Counted from the stretch's first letter, positions 13,221 through 22,687 are shown. The stretch: DNA of 64,000 nucleotides from Herbaspirillum sp. LeCh32-8 (GCF_017814915.1 NZ_JAGIPZ010000001.1:683559-747558), one strand, 5' to 3'. The notes: a model not told the origin generated them from the sequence alone. Translations and numbers: made by a program.

Positions 13221-15497
13221 ATGACTACTGATTCCCTTCCTTCCGCCACTGCCAGCCTGCCCGAACGCTGGAGAGCGGAAACTGCCGCCCGCCTGGCCGC
13301 CGACGAGAAGATCGCGGCCTGGCTGGAGCTGGACCTCGATTCGCAACTGCAATTTCGCACCTCCCTGTTGGTGGCCACCGAAACCCGTTTGCTGGCCAAC
13401 ACCCCCGAAGGTACGGTGTGGCAGGAATGGCAATACAGTCCCGAGCTGAACCTGAAGCACTTCGACCACGCAGGCGTGGGCACGCTGGAGCTGTGCGACG
13501 GCGCTGGCCGCCTGGCCGCCTGGCGCTACACGCTGGCGCAAAATCCCCAGGCGCTGCGCCTGATCAAGTTGTTCGAGCAGCAGCGCGACCTGCTGGCTTC
13601 CGGTGTGAGGCCGGTGGAAGAGGGCGACGTCTGCCCGCAATGCAAGGCACCCATCCCCGAAGGCCAGGAGGCCTGCGCCATCTGCCCGGAAACCAAGGAG
13701 GCGCCGCCGTCCACCTGGGCGCTGTTCCGCCTGTCGCGCTTTGCCAAGCCGTACAAGGGATCGCTGCTGCTGGGCTTCCTGCTGACGCTGGCCTCTACGG
13801 CCGCCACGCTGGTGCCGCCGTACATGACTATGCCGCTGATGGATAACGTGCTGATCCCGTTCCAGAACGGCGCGCCGATCGACACCCACCTGGCCATGCT
13901 CTACCTGTCCGGCCTCTTGGGCGCGGCCTTGCTGGCCTGGGGCCTGGGTTGGGCGCGCACCTACATTCTGGCGCTGGTGTCCGAGCGCATCGGCGCCGAT
14001 TTGCGCACCACCACCTATGAGCATCTGCTGCGTCTGTCGCAGGAATATTTCGGCGGCAAGCGCACCGGCGACCTGATGGCGCGCATCGGGTCGGAGACCG
14101 ACCGCATCTGCGTGTTCCTCTCGCTGCACCTGCTGGACTTCGCCATCGACGTGCTGATGATCATCATGACGGCGGCCATCCTGATCTCGATCAACCCCTG
14201 GCTGGCGCTGGTCACCCTGCTGCCGCTGCCGTTCATCGCCTGGATGATTCATGTGGTGCGCGACCGCCTGCGTCACGGCTTCGAGAAGATCGATCGTATC
14301 TGGTCGGAAGTGACCAACGTGCTGGCCGACACCATCCCCGGCATCCGCGTGGTCAAGGCCTTCGCCCAGGAAAAGCGCGAAGTGGCACGCTTTCGCGAGG
14401 CCAACCGCCACAATCTGATGGTCAACGACCGCGTCAACAAGATCTGGTCGCTGTTCACGCCGACCGTGACCTTCCTGACCGAAGTGGGCCTGCTGGTGGT
14501 GTGGGTGTTCGGCATCTGGCAGGTGTCCAACAACCAGATCACGGTGGGTGTGCTGACCGCCTTCCTGGCCTATATCAGCCGTTTCTACACCCGTCTGGAT
14601 TCGATGAGCCGCATCGTGTCGGTGACGCAGAAGGCCGCCGCCGGCGCCAAGCGCATCTTCGACATCCTGGATCACGTCTCCAGCGTGCCTGAGCCGGCCA
14701 ACCCAGTTCACCTGGAAAAGGTGAAGGGCGCCATCGAGGTGCGCAACATCGGCTTCCGCTACGGCAACCGTGCGGTGATCCGCAACATGAGCCTGTCGAT
14801 CGCGCCGGGCGAGATGATCGGCCTGGTCGGCCACAGCGGTTCCGGCAAGTCGACCATGGTCAACCTGATCTGCCGCTTCTATGACGTCTCCGAAGGCGCG
14901 ATCCGCATCGACGGCGTCGACATCCGCTCGCTGCCGATTTCTGAATACCGCCGCAACATCGGCCTGGTGCTGCAGGAGCCGTTCCTGTTCTTCGGCACCA
15001 TCGCCGAGAACATCGCCTATGGCAAACCGGAAGCTACGCGGGAGGAGATCGTTGCCGCCGCACGTGCAGCGCACGCGCACGAGTTCATCCTGCGCCTGCC
15101 GCAGGGTTACGACTCGCTGGTGGGCGAACGCGGCCAGGCGCTTTCGGGCGGTGAACGCCAGCGTATTTCGATCGCTCGCGCGCTGCTGATCGACCCGCGC
15201 ATCCTGATCCTGGACGAGGCCACCTCGTCGGTGGATACCACCACCGAGAAGGAGATTCAGAAGGCGCTGGACAACCTGGTCCAGGGTCGCACCACGATCG
15301 CCATCGCGCACCGCCTGTCGACGCTGCGCAAGGCCGATCGCCTGGTGGTGCTGGACCGCGGCCAGGTGGTCGAGGTCGGCAACCACGAGGAATTGATGGC
15401 GCGCGAGGGCCATTACTACAAGCTGTACCAGGCGCAGGCGCGCAATCCTGACGGCGAGGCGGAAGTCTCGGTCAGCGACGACGAGAAGGGTGAATGA
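13221..15497 (+). CDS. Cyanophycin-associated ABC exporter with N-terminal zinc-ribbon-type domain
   Basis: A 758-residue fused exporter half-transporter. Residues ~1-165 are an extra soluble domain ending in a CxxC-N10-CxxC motif (Cys138, 141, 152, 155), probably a zinc ribbon. Residues ~175-470 form the six-helix ABC exporter membrane domain, and ~500-745 the ATPase with Walker A GHSGSGKST (537-545), signature LSGGERQ (641-647) and LILDEATSS. It overlaps the DUF1854 gene by four bases and faces the cphA operon. That neighbourhood is why such genes are called cyanophycin-metabolism-associated. The cargo is unknown. Confidence 0.88.
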   Translation: MTTDSLPSATASLPERWRAETAARLAADEKIAAWLELDLDSQLQFRTSLLVATETRLLANTPEGTVWQEWQYSPELNLKHFDHAGVGTLELCDGAGRLAAWRYTLAQNPQALRLIKLFEQQRDLLASGVRPVEEGDVCPQCKAPIPEGQEACAICPETKEAPPSTWALFRLSRFAKPYKGSLLLGFLLTLASTAATLVPPYMTMPLMDNVLIPFQNGAPIDTHLAMLYLSGLLGAALLAWGLGWARTYILALVSERIGADLRTTTYEHLLRLSQEYFGGKRTGDLMARIGSETDRICVFLSLHLLDFAIDVLMIIMTAAILISINPWLALVTLLPLPFIAWMIHVVRDRLRHGFEKIDRIWSEVTNVLADTIPGIRVVKAFAQEKREVARFREANRHNLMVNDRVNKIWSLFTPTVTFLTEVGLLVVWVFGIWQVSNNQITVGVLTAFLAYISRFYTRLDSMSRIVSVTQKAAAGAKRIFDILDHVSSVPEPANPVHLEKVKGAIEVRNIGFRYGNRAVIRNMSLSIAPGEMIGLVGHSGSGKSTMVNLICRFYDVSEGAIRIDGVDIRSLPISEYRRNIGLVLQEPFLFFGTIAENIAYGKPEATREEIVAAARAAHAHEFILRLPQGYDSLVGERGQALSGGERQRISIARALLIDPRILILDEATSSVDTTTEKEIQKALDNLVQGRTTIAIAHRLSTLRKADRLVVLDRGQVVEVGNHEELMAREGHYYKLYQAQARNPDGEAEVSVSDDEKGE

Positions 15498-15991
15498 AGA
15501 TGACCATGACGACAAACCCTGCTCAGCAGCCGTCCTTCGGCCTGCATCGCAACAGCTTCGGTCGCCTGGTGTTCACGGGCGCTGACGGCGCCTCGCACGA
15601 GAACGTGATTCCGGTACGCGCTTTCCCGGTCAGTGCGCCCGACGGCGGCGTGTCGGTGGTGTCCAGCGACGGCCACGAACTGGCGTGGATCGACCGTCTG
15701 GAACAGGTGGAGGTGGAGGCGCGCAAGCTGATCGAGGAAGAGCTCGCCAGCCGCGAATTCATGCCGGAGATTTGCCGCATCGTCGGCGTGTCTACCTTCG
15801 CCACCCCGAGCGACTGGACGGTGCAGACTTCGCGCGGCGTGACCACTTTCACGCTCAAGGGCGAGGAGGACATCCGCCGCCTGCCGAACTCGGCGCTGCT
15901 GATTGCCGACAGCCACAGCATCCAGTTCCTGGTGCGCGACCTGAAGGCGCTGGACAAGCACAGCCGCAAGATTCTGGATCGCTTCCTCTGA
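15494..15991 (+). CDS. DUF1854 family protein, cyanophycin-associated
   Basis: A 165-residue soluble protein of the DUF1854 family, with no signal peptide or membrane segment. The start overlaps the exporter stop in ATGA, which implies translational coupling. Further in-frame ATGs at 15500 and 15506 are alternative starts. Visible features include a charged helix (EQVEVEARKLIEEELASREF) and a C-terminal segment GEEDIRRLPNSALLIADSHS. Its steady pairing with the ABC exporter suggests an accessory subunit; the biochemical role is unknown. Confidence 0.85.
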   Translation: MKMTMTTNPAQQPSFGLHRNSFGRLVFTGADGASHENVIPVRAFPVSAPDGGVSVVSSDGHELAWIDRLEQVEVEARKLIEEELASREFMPEICRIVGVSTFATPSDWTVQTSRGVTTFTLKGEEDIRRLPNSALLIADSHSIQFLVRDLKALDKHSRKILDRFL

Positions 15992-16053
15992 GTTGCCCGA
16001 GTTGCTGAGGCGCCTGCCCGCGCTCAATGTGCCGGCAGCAACCCTGCAATGAA

Positions 16054-16087
16054 AAAGGCCCTGATGCAGATCAGGGCCTTTGTTTTT
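16054..16087. terminator. Bidirectional terminator between DUF1854 gene and rluF
   Basis: AAAGGCCCTGAT (16054-16065) and ATCAGGGCCTTT (16070-16081) form a 12-bp stem with loop GCAG. It is followed by GTTTTTT on the plus strand and by T-rich sequence on the minus strand. It serves both convergent genes. Confidence 0.92.
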
Positions 16088-16103
16088 TCGGGGTAAGCGA
16101 TGT

Positions 16104-16850
16104 TCAGAAACGCTCGTCCGGACGCAGGTAGCGCCACTGGCCGGTCGGCAAATCGCCCAGCTTGACGCCGCCGATGCGGATGCGTTTCAGGCCGATCACC
16201 TTCAGTCCCACCATGTCGCACATGCGGCGGATCTGGCGCTTCTTGCCTTCGCGCAGGACGAAGCGCAACTGGTCTTCGTTTTGCCACTCGACCTTGGCCG
16301 GCTTGAGCGGCTTGCCGTCCATGATCAGGCCGTGGTTCAGGCGCTTGAGGTCGTGCTCGGGCAGCTTGCCCGGGCGCGTGTACTTCACGCGCACCAGGTA
16401 TTCCTTGTCGACGTCGGAGTCTTCGCCGATCAGGTGCTTGGCGATGCGGCCGTCCTGGGTCAGCACCAGGAGACCGACGGAGTCGATGTCCAGCCGTCCG
16501 GCCGGCACCAGGCTGCGCAACTGCCTGGGATGGAACTGCATGTCGGCGTCGTCCTCCGGCCAGCGCGACTCGGCGTTGACCAGCGTTACCGCCGGTTTGT
16601 AGCCGTCTTCGGCCTGGCCGCTGACGAAGCCCATCGGCTTGTTGATCAGGATGGTCACGCGCTGGGATTGCTCGACGCTGGCCTGGCGTTCCACGGTGAC
16701 CTTCTGGTGCGGCAACACCTTGCTGCCCAGCACCGACACCACCGCGCCGTCCACGCGTACCCAGCCTTTCTCGATCCACTCGTCGGCCTCGCGGCGCGAG
16801 CAGAGGCCGAGTTCGGACATGCGTTTGGAGAGGCGGACGGGTTCGGTCAT
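16104..16850 (-). CDS. rluF: 23S rRNA pseudouridine synthase, RluF/RsuA family
   Basis: The 248 residues carry an N-terminal S4 RNA-binding domain (RLSKRMSELGLCSRREADEWI) and an RsuA-type catalytic domain. The catalytic aspartate is in GRLDIDS (Asp121), and KKRQIRRMCDMVGLKV follows near the end. The S4 segment and KPMGFVSGQ look most like RluF, which modifies U2604 of 23S rRNA in E. coli; exact substrate is inferred. It is convergent with the DUF1854 gene and separated by 133 bases from glnD upstream. Confidence 0.8.
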   Translation of the reverse strand: MTEPVRLSKRMSELGLCSRREADEWIEKGWVRVDGAVVSVLGSKVLPHQKVTVERQASVEQSQRVTILINKPMGFVSGQAEDGYKPAVTLVNAESRWPEDDADMQFHPRQLRSLVPAGRLDIDSVGLLVLTQDGRIAKHLIGEDSDVDKEYLVRVKYTRPGKLPEHDLKRLNHGLIMDGKPLKPAKVEWQNEDQLRFVLREGKKRQIRRMCDMVGLKVIGLKRIRIGGVKLGDLPTGQWRYLRPDERF

Positions 16851-16983
16851 GGGGATTGCCTTGCAGAAAACAGGGGCCGGATGCGGCGAGGGGGAGATTG
16901 TACGGCAGATTGCGGCGCAGTGACGCCTGCGACGCCTGCGCGGACCCGGTATCGCGATCCGGCGCAGGGGGGGGCGGCAGCGT

Positions 16984-19536
16984 TCAGACGCGCAGCGTGG
17001 CCAGCAGTTCGGTTTCCAGCATGATCTGGTTGCGCGGCTGGGACAGGCCAGGGCCGTCGATCAGGAACACGTCTTCCACGCGTTCGCCCAACGTCATCAC
17101 CTTGGCGGTGTGCAGGTTGATCTTGTACTTGGCCAGCACGTTGGAGATCGAGTACAGCAGCCCGGCGCGATCGTTGGCCGAGATCGACAGCAAGTAGTAC
17201 TGGCCGCGCTCGTCGGGGCGCAGGTCCACCGAGGGATTGACCGGGAAAGTGCGCGACAGGCGCGACAGGCGCGCCTTGGAGGGCGCCGGCAGCGGGGCGT
17301 CGGACTTCAGCAGCTCGCCCAGTTCGTGCTCGATCAGGTTGATGATGTCGCGGTAGTTCTTGGCGAACACCGGGGCGTTGATGAGGAAGGCGTCCAGCGC
17401 GTAGTCGTTCTTCGTGGTGTGGATCTTGGCGTCGAAGATGCTGAAGCTTTTTTCGTCGAAGTAGCTGCAGATGCGCGCGAACAGGTCGGCGCGGTCGGGC
17501 GTGTAGACCGCCACCTGCACGCCTTCGCCGATCGGCGCCAGGCGGCAGCGCACCAGCGGCACGCCGGTGTCGACCTTGTCGTAGAAGCAGCGCGTCTGCC
17601 AGGCGATGTCGGAGGCGTCGTGGCGCAGGAAGTAGGCCACGTCGAGCTGTTTCCAGAACTGCTCGTGGGCGTCTGCAGGCAGGCCGTACAGGCGCAGCGT
17701 CTTGATCGCTTCCTGCTGGGTGTTCTTGAGCTCGCGGTCGGTCGACGGCGCCTCGCCGCCCAGCACGCGCAGGGTGATGCGATACAGGTCTTCCAGCAGC
17801 TTGCCCTTCCAGGCATTCCACACCTTGGGGCTGGTGCCGCGGATGTCGGCCACCGTCAGCAGGTAGAGCGCGGTCAGGTGACGCTCGTCCTTGACCAGTT
17901 GCGCGAAGGCGGTGATGACGTCGGGATCCGACAAGTCCTGCTTTTGCGCCACGTGCGACATCGCCAGGTGCTGCTCCACCAGGAACACAATCAGCTCGGT
18001 GTTTTCGGGGGAGATGTCGTGCTGCACGCAGAACTGGCGGGCGTCGTCCATGCCCAGCTTGGAATGGTCGCCGCCACGCCCCTTGGCGATGTCGTGGAAC
18101 AGCGCTGCCACGTACAGCACCCAGGGTTGGCCGAAGTTGGCCATCAGCTGGCTGCAGAAGGGGTATTCGTGCGCGTGCTCGCTCATCGTGAAGCGGCGCA
18201 CGTTGCGCACCACCATCAGGATGTGCTGGTCCACCGTGTAGACGTGGAACAGGTCGTGCTGCATCTGGCCGACGATATGGCGGAAGTTCGGCAGGTAGCG
18301 GCCCAGCACGCTGGTGGCGTTCATGCGGCGCAGGGCGTGCATGATGCCGCGCTTGGCCTGGATGATGCGCATGAAGAGCCGGTGGTTTTCCGGGTTGGCG
18401 CGGAAGGCGTTGTCGATCTTGAAGCGGGCGTGCCACAGCGCACGCATGGTGCGCGCCGACATGTCTTTCAACTCGGGGTGCTCGGCCAGCACCAGGAATA
18501 CTTCCAGCATGGCCGAGGGGGTCTCTTCGAACACGTTGTCGTGGGCGATGTCGACGAAGCGATTGACCTCGTTGAAGCGTTCATTGATCTGGCGCGGCAC
18601 GGCCGGCTGCGGGAACAGGTGGGCCTCGATGTTTTGCAGCAGGATGGTGTTGAGCTGCACCACCGCCTTGGCTGCCCAGTAATACCGCTGCATCAGGTAT
18701 TCGCTGGCGCGGCGGGTGTCGGTGGTCTTGAAGCCGAAGGTCTCGGCGATCGGCGTCTGGATGTCGAACACCAGGCGGTCTTCGCGGCGGTCGGTGACGA
18801 TGTGCAGGCGGATGCGGATGTCCTTGAAGGCGCGCTCCTTCTGGCGCAGCTGGCGCGCCTCGGTGGAGGTCAGCATGCCGTGCTCGGCCAGCTTGGTCCA
18901 GGAGTCGCCCAGCCCGGCCGCCTTGGCCACCCACAGGATGACTTGCAGGTCGCGCAGGCCGCCCGGGCTTTCCTTGCAGTTGGGCTCCAGGCTGTAGGGA
19001 GTGTCTTCGTACTTGATGTGACGCTGGCGCATTTCCAGTGTTTTCGCCTGGAAGAAGGCCAGCGGGTCGAGCGCGGCGTGGTAGCGCTCCTGCAGGTGCT
19101 TGAACAGCGCGCGGCTGCCGGTGACCAGGCGGGCCTCCAAGAGGCTGGTCTGCACGGTGATGTCGGCCGCCGATTCATCCATGCACTCGTCGATGGTGCG
19201 GATGCTGTGGCCGATTTCCAGGCCGATGTCCCAGAACAGCTGCACCAGTGACTCCAGCTTGGCCTTCTCCGCGCCGTCCGGCGCATGGGGCAGCAGGATC
19301 AGCACGTCCACGTCCGAATGCGGGAACAGCTCGCCGCGGCCATAGCCGCCCACGGCCACCAGCGCGGCCTCGGCCGGCATGCCCAGCTCTTCCCAGGCCT
19401 GGGTGAGGGCAGCGTCGACGTTGCGGCGCAGCTGGGTCAGCAGCTGTTCGGTCTTGTGATTGGTCTGAAAGGCGTCGATGGCCTGCTGACGGGCGGCCTT
19501 GAGCTGCTTCTTGAGCGTGACGGCGAGTATCGGCAT
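16984..19536 (-). CDS. glnD: Bifunctional [protein-PII] uridylyltransferase/uridylyl-removing enzyme GlnD
   Basis: Senses glutamine and adds or removes UMP on PII proteins, which controls nitrogen assimilation. Of 850 residues, the nucleotidyltransferase motif GGYGRGELFPHSDVDVL lies near 65-85 and the HD hydrolase motif LFHDIAKGRGGDHS near 478. Two C-terminal ACT domains start near 675 and 784. All active motifs look intact. map lies upstream on the same strand, separated by a gap with a large hairpin. Cyanophycin synthesis 5 kb away is also a nitrogen-storage function, though no direct link is visible. Confidence 0.97.
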   Translation of the reverse strand: MPILAVTLKKQLKAARQQAIDAFQTNHKTEQLLTQLRRNVDAALTQAWEELGMPAEAALVAVGGYGRGELFPHSDVDVLILLPHAPDGAEKAKLESLVQLFWDIGLEIGHSIRTIDECMDESAADITVQTSLLEARLVTGSRALFKHLQERYHAALDPLAFFQAKTLEMRQRHIKYEDTPYSLEPNCKESPGGLRDLQVILWVAKAAGLGDSWTKLAEHGMLTSTEARQLRQKERAFKDIRIRLHIVTDRREDRLVFDIQTPIAETFGFKTTDTRRASEYLMQRYYWAAKAVVQLNTILLQNIEAHLFPQPAVPRQINERFNEVNRFVDIAHDNVFEETPSAMLEVFLVLAEHPELKDMSARTMRALWHARFKIDNAFRANPENHRLFMRIIQAKRGIMHALRRMNATSVLGRYLPNFRHIVGQMQHDLFHVYTVDQHILMVVRNVRRFTMSEHAHEYPFCSQLMANFGQPWVLYVAALFHDIAKGRGGDHSKLGMDDARQFCVQHDISPENTELIVFLVEQHLAMSHVAQKQDLSDPDVITAFAQLVKDERHLTALYLLTVADIRGTSPKVWNAWKGKLLEDLYRITLRVLGGEAPSTDRELKNTQQEAIKTLRLYGLPADAHEQFWKQLDVAYFLRHDASDIAWQTRCFYDKVDTGVPLVRCRLAPIGEGVQVAVYTPDRADLFARICSYFDEKSFSIFDAKIHTTKNDYALDAFLINAPVFAKNYRDIINLIEHELGELLKSDAPLPAPSKARLSRLSRTFPVNPSVDLRPDERGQYYLLSISANDRAGLLYSISNVLAKYKINLHTAKVMTLGERVEDVFLIDGPGLSQPRNQIMLETELLATLRV

Positions 19537-19684
19537 CGTCTTGGATATCGTATTTGGCTTGGTTGGCGGCAGGGAGGCCGCTGGTCGGTCAGTTTGCCGC
19601 GTCCCCGTGCGGCGTCTTGCCTATAGCAGGTTTCGTGCCGGGTTTGGCCGGCCGGAAACATATTGTGTTGCCTCCCAAAACGTT

Positions 19685-19736
19685 TTCGGCGGAAATGGCG
19701 ATGACCGTTGCTGGTTTCATCGCGATTTCCGCCGAA
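19685..19736. repeat. Large near-perfect hairpin between map and glnD
   Basis: TTCGGCGGAAAT (19685-19696) pairs perfectly with ATTTCCGCCGAA (19725-19736). After one G-G mismatch the stem continues for seven more pairs (19698-19704 with 19717-19723). The total is 20 positions with a 12-base loop. No T tract follows directly on the transcribed minus strand. Confidence 0.9.
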
Positions 19737-19755
19737 GTCCGGGAGGCCGAAAAAA

Positions 19756-20580
19756 TCAGGCCGCTGCCGTCACCTGATTCTGGATGAAGGCCGGCGGCGC
19801 AGGCATGCCGGGCGAGACGGTCAGCACTTCAAAGCCGGTCTCGGTGACCAGTACGGTGTGTTCCCATTGCGCCGACAGGCTGCGATCCTTGGTCTTGATG
19901 GTCCAGCCGTCGCCCATTTCGCGGATTTCGCGACGGCCGGCGTTGATCATCGGCTCGACCGTGAAGATCATGCCGGCTTCCAGCTTTTCCAGTGTGCCGG
20001 GGCGGCCGTAGTGCAGCACCTGCGGCTCTTCATGGAAGACTTTGCCGATGCCGTGGCCGCAGAATTCGCGCACCACGCTGTAGCCGGCTTTTTCGGCGTG
20101 CTGCTGGATGACGTGGCCGATATCGCCCAGGTGGGCGCCGGGCTTGATCTTGGAGATGCCCAGCCACATGCATTCGTAGGTGATCTCGGTCAGGCGGCGC
20201 GCCAGGATGGAGGGCTCGCCCAGAAAGAACATGCGGCTGGTGTCGCCGTGGTAACCGTCCTTGATGATGGTGACGTCGATATTGAGCACGTCGCCGTTCT
20301 TCATCACCTTGTCGCCCGGGATGCCGTGGCAGATGATGTCGTTCAGGGAAGTGCAGATGGCCTTGGGGTAGGGCGTGTAGCCGGGCGGGCAGTAGTTCAG
20401 CGGCGCCGGGATGCTGCCTTGCACATTGGTCATGTACTCGTGGCACAAACGGTCGATCTCGCCGGTGGTGACGCCGGGTTTGACGAAGGGGGTAATGTAG
20501 TCCAGCACTTCGGCGGCCAGGCGGCCGGCTACGCGCATGCCTTCGATATCTTCGGCGGTTTTGATGGTGATGTTGCCCAT
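19756..20580 (-). CDS. map: Methionine aminopeptidase, type I
   Basis: Removes the initiator methionine after deformylation. The 274-residue protein has the five metal ligands in context: DVTIIKDGYHGDTS (two Asp), CGHGIGKVFHEEP (His), FTVEPM (Glu) and QWEHTVLVT (Glu). The ATG giving MGNITIKTAEDIEGMR was preferred over an in-frame TTG four codons earlier. It is divergent from rpsB, as in many Betaproteobacteria. Confidence 0.96.
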   Translation of the reverse strand: MGNITIKTAEDIEGMRVAGRLAAEVLDYITPFVKPGVTTGEIDRLCHEYMTNVQGSIPAPLNYCPPGYTPYPKAICTSLNDIICHGIPGDKVMKNGDVLNIDVTIIKDGYHGDTSRMFFLGEPSILARRLTEITYECMWLGISKIKPGAHLGDIGHVIQQHAEKAGYSVVREFCGHGIGKVFHEEPQVLHYGRPGTLEKLEAGMIFTVEPMINAGRREIREMGDGWTIKTKDRSLSAQWEHTVLVTETGFEVLTVSPGMPAPPAFIQNQVTAAA

Positions 20581-20711
20581 GGTGAATCGCAATTCGCTAG
20601 AAAATCGTCAAGAAGGGATTATAGTCGACAGGGGTATTTTCTGTTGGGCGCTCGCGCGGGCGAAGGCCGCAGCTTGAGTGGCGCTCGCGTTTCACGAAGT
20701 TCATGTGATGC

Positions 20712-20740
20712 TTGAACAAACGGCTTGGACGGGGTAGAAT
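20712..20740 (+). promoter_or_regulatory. rpsB promoter
   Basis: TTGAAC at 20712-20717 and TAGAAT at 20735-20740 are separated by 17 bases, a near-consensus sigma-70 promoter. The predicted start falls just before the leader hairpin. Confidence 0.85.
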
Positions 20741-20748
20741 CTTGGGCT

Positions 20749-20767
20749 AACCTGAAAGAGTCAGGTT
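20749..20767 (+). promoter_or_regulatory. rpsB leader hairpin
   Basis: AACCTGA and TCAGGTT form a perfect 7-bp stem with loop AAGAG at the very 5' end of the predicted rpsB mRNA. In E. coli, S2 represses its own operon through a leader structure; whether this is an equivalent element is inference. Confidence 0.6.
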
Positions 20768-20913
20768 GGTCATGGTGATGTTTGTGGGAAATATTGTCCT
20801 GCCGTCATCCTGATGATTGCTTTTTTTGAAACGCGAATCCGTTCGCTAAAAGGGTGTCCGGCTGCATGAGCTGGATGACCGAGCGGATTCCAGACCTAAC
20901 CCTGGAGAAATTC

Positions 20914-21654
20914 ATGTCCGTTACCATGCGCGAAATGCTGGAAGCCGGTGTCCACTTCGGTCACCAAACCCGCTTCTGGAACCCCAAGATGGCCCCCTTC
21001 ATTTTCGGCCATCGCAACAAGATTCACATCGTCAACCTGGAAAAGACCCTGGGCCTGTTCCAGGAAGCCCAGAAGTACGTGCGTCAACTGTCCGCCAACC
21101 GCGGCACCATCCTGTTCGTCGGCACCAAGCGTCAAGCCCGCGAAATCCTGGCTGGCGAAGCTCAGCGCGCAGGCGTGCCTTACGTTGACCAGCGTTGGCT
21201 GGGCGGCATGCTGACCAACTTCAAGACCATCAAGACCTCGATCAAGCGCCTGAAGGACATGGAAGCCGCAATCGAAGACGGTTCGGTCGAGAAGCTGTCG
21301 AAGAAGGACGCCCTGCTGTTCAGCCGTGAACAGGAAAAGCTGCAGAAGGCCATCGGCGGCATCAAGGATATGGGCGGCATTCCTGACGCCATCTTCGTGA
21401 TCGACGTCGGCTACCACAAGGGCGCCATCACCGAAGCCGCCAAGCTGGGCATCCCGGTCATCGGCGTGGTTGATACCAACCACTCGCCCGAAGGCGTCAC
21501 TTACGTGATCCCGGGTAACGATGACTCCGCCAAGGCGATCGCTCTGTACGCTCGCGGCATGGCTGACGCCGTGCTGGAAGGCCGTGCAAACGCCGTCAAC
21601 GACGTGGTCGAAGCAGTCAAGGGCGACGAGTTCGTCGAGGTCGAGCAGGCTTAA
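20914..21654 (+). CDS. rpsB: 30S ribosomal protein S2
   Basis: A 246-residue S2 protein with the canonical start [26 protein letters not shown] and conserved [15 protein letters not shown] and [10 protein letters not shown]. The GGAGA at 20903-20907 supports the ATG at 20914 over an open extension of 20 codons. tsf follows after an intrinsic terminator, the common rpsB-tsf arrangement with attenuation between them. Confidence 0.98.
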   Translation: MSVTMREMLEAGVHFGHQTRFWNPKMAPFIFGHRNKIHIVNLEKTLGLFQEAQKYVRQLSANRGTILFVGTKRQAREILAGEAQRAGVPYVDQRWLGGMLTNFKTIKTSIKRLKDMEAAIEDGSVEKLSKKDALLFSREQEKLQKAIGGIKDMGGIPDAIFVIDVGYHKGAITEAAKLGIPVIGVVDTNHSPEGVTYVIPGNDDSAKAIALYARGMADAVLEGRANAVNDVVEAVKGDEFVEVEQA

Positions 21655-21676
21655 TTCTGCTTCTTCCGTGCAGTAC

Positions 21677-21719
21677 AAAAAAGGGGTGCAGCGGGATTAC
21701 GCGGTGACCCCTTTTTTTT
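21677..21719 (+). terminator. Terminator/attenuator between rpsB and tsf
   Basis: AAAAAAGGGGT (21677-21687) pairs with ACCCCTTTTTT (21707-21717) and runs into eight T residues. It should reduce read-through into tsf, which has its own strong ribosome-binding site. Confidence 0.9.
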
Positions 21720-21784
21720 GAGTTAATTTTCGAGTTTCAGGTGCTTCGCGATCCTGCGGAGCACCTCCAAGTCAGGAGAATAGT

Positions 21785-22672
21785 ATGGCGGCAATTACCG
21801 CAGCAATGGTAGGTGAACTGCGCGCGAAGACCGATGCGCCGATGATGGAATGCAAGAAGGCGCTGACCGAAGCCGACGGCGATCTGGTCAAGGCCGAAGA
21901 GATCCTGCGCGTCAAGCTGGGCAGCAAGGCTTCCAAGGCATCCTCGCGTATCACCGCCGAAGGCGTGATCTCGACCTACATCGCCGGCAACGTCGGCGCG
22001 CTGGTCGAAGTGAACTGCGAAACCGACTTCGTGACCAAGAACGACGAGTTCATCGGTCTGGTCGAAGCCGCCGCCAAGCTGGTGGTCGAGCAGAACCCGG
22101 CCGACGTGGCCGCCCTGGGCGCCTGCAAGCTGGCCGACGGCAAGACCCTGGAAGAACTGCGCACCGAACTGATCGGCCGCATCGGCGAAAACATGTCGTT
22201 CCGCCGCTTCCAGCGCTTCGAGACCCCGGCCAAGCTGGTGTCCTACCTGCACGGTACCCGTATCGGCGTGATCGTCGAGTTCGACGGCGCTGACGAGCAA
22301 GTCGGCAAGGACGTGGCAATGCACATCGCCGCCATGAAGCCGGTCGCCCTGTCGTCCGAGCAAGTGCCGGCCGAACTGATCGAGAAGGAACGTTCGGTCG
22401 CCGCACTGAAGGCTGCTGAATCGGGCAAGCCGGCCGACATCGTCGCCAAGATGGTTGAAGGCTCGGTGCAGAAGTACCTGAAGGAAGTGTCGCTGTTCAA
22501 CCAGGCTTTCGTGAAGAACGACAAGCAAAGCGTCGAGCAGATGCTGAAGGCAGCCAACTCCTCCGTGAAGTCGTTCGCCATGTACGTGGTGGGCGAGGGC
22601 ATCGAGAAGAAGCAGGACGACTTCGCCGCCGAAGTGGCAGCGCAAGTGGCTGCAGCAAAACAAGCTCAGTAA
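21785..22672 (+). CDS. tsf: Translation elongation factor Ts
   Basis: Exchanges GDP for GTP on EF-Tu. The 295-residue protein has the N-terminal UBA-like helix bundle ([19 protein letters not shown]) and the TDFV motif in [11 protein letters not shown] that contacts EF-Tu, followed by the core and dimerisation regions. A CAGGAG ribosome-binding site precedes the ATG. A terminator follows within 40 bases. Confidence 0.98.
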   Translation: MAAITAAMVGELRAKTDAPMMECKKALTEADGDLVKAEEILRVKLGSKASKASSRITAEGVISTYIAGNVGALVEVNCETDFVTKNDEFIGLVEAAAKLVVEQNPADVAALGACKLADGKTLEELRTELIGRIGENMSFRRFQRFETPAKLVSYLHGTRIGVIVEFDGADEQVGKDVAMHIAAMKPVALSSEQVPAELIEKERSVAALKAAESGKPADIVAKMVEGSVQKYLKEVSLFNQAFVKNDKQSVEQMLKAANSSVKSFAMYVVGEGIEKKQDDFAAEVAAQVAAAKQAQ

Positions 22673-22687
22673 GCGTTGTAAGAAAAG

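Larger units (their letters stand above)
20581..20913. other. map-rpsB divergent intergenic region
   Basis: These 333 bases contain no gene. They hold a good plus-strand promoter (20712-20740) and a leader hairpin (20749-20767) for rpsB. Downstream of the hairpin is a ~145-base leader before the S2 start. I did not find a clear promoter for map. Confidence 0.7.
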
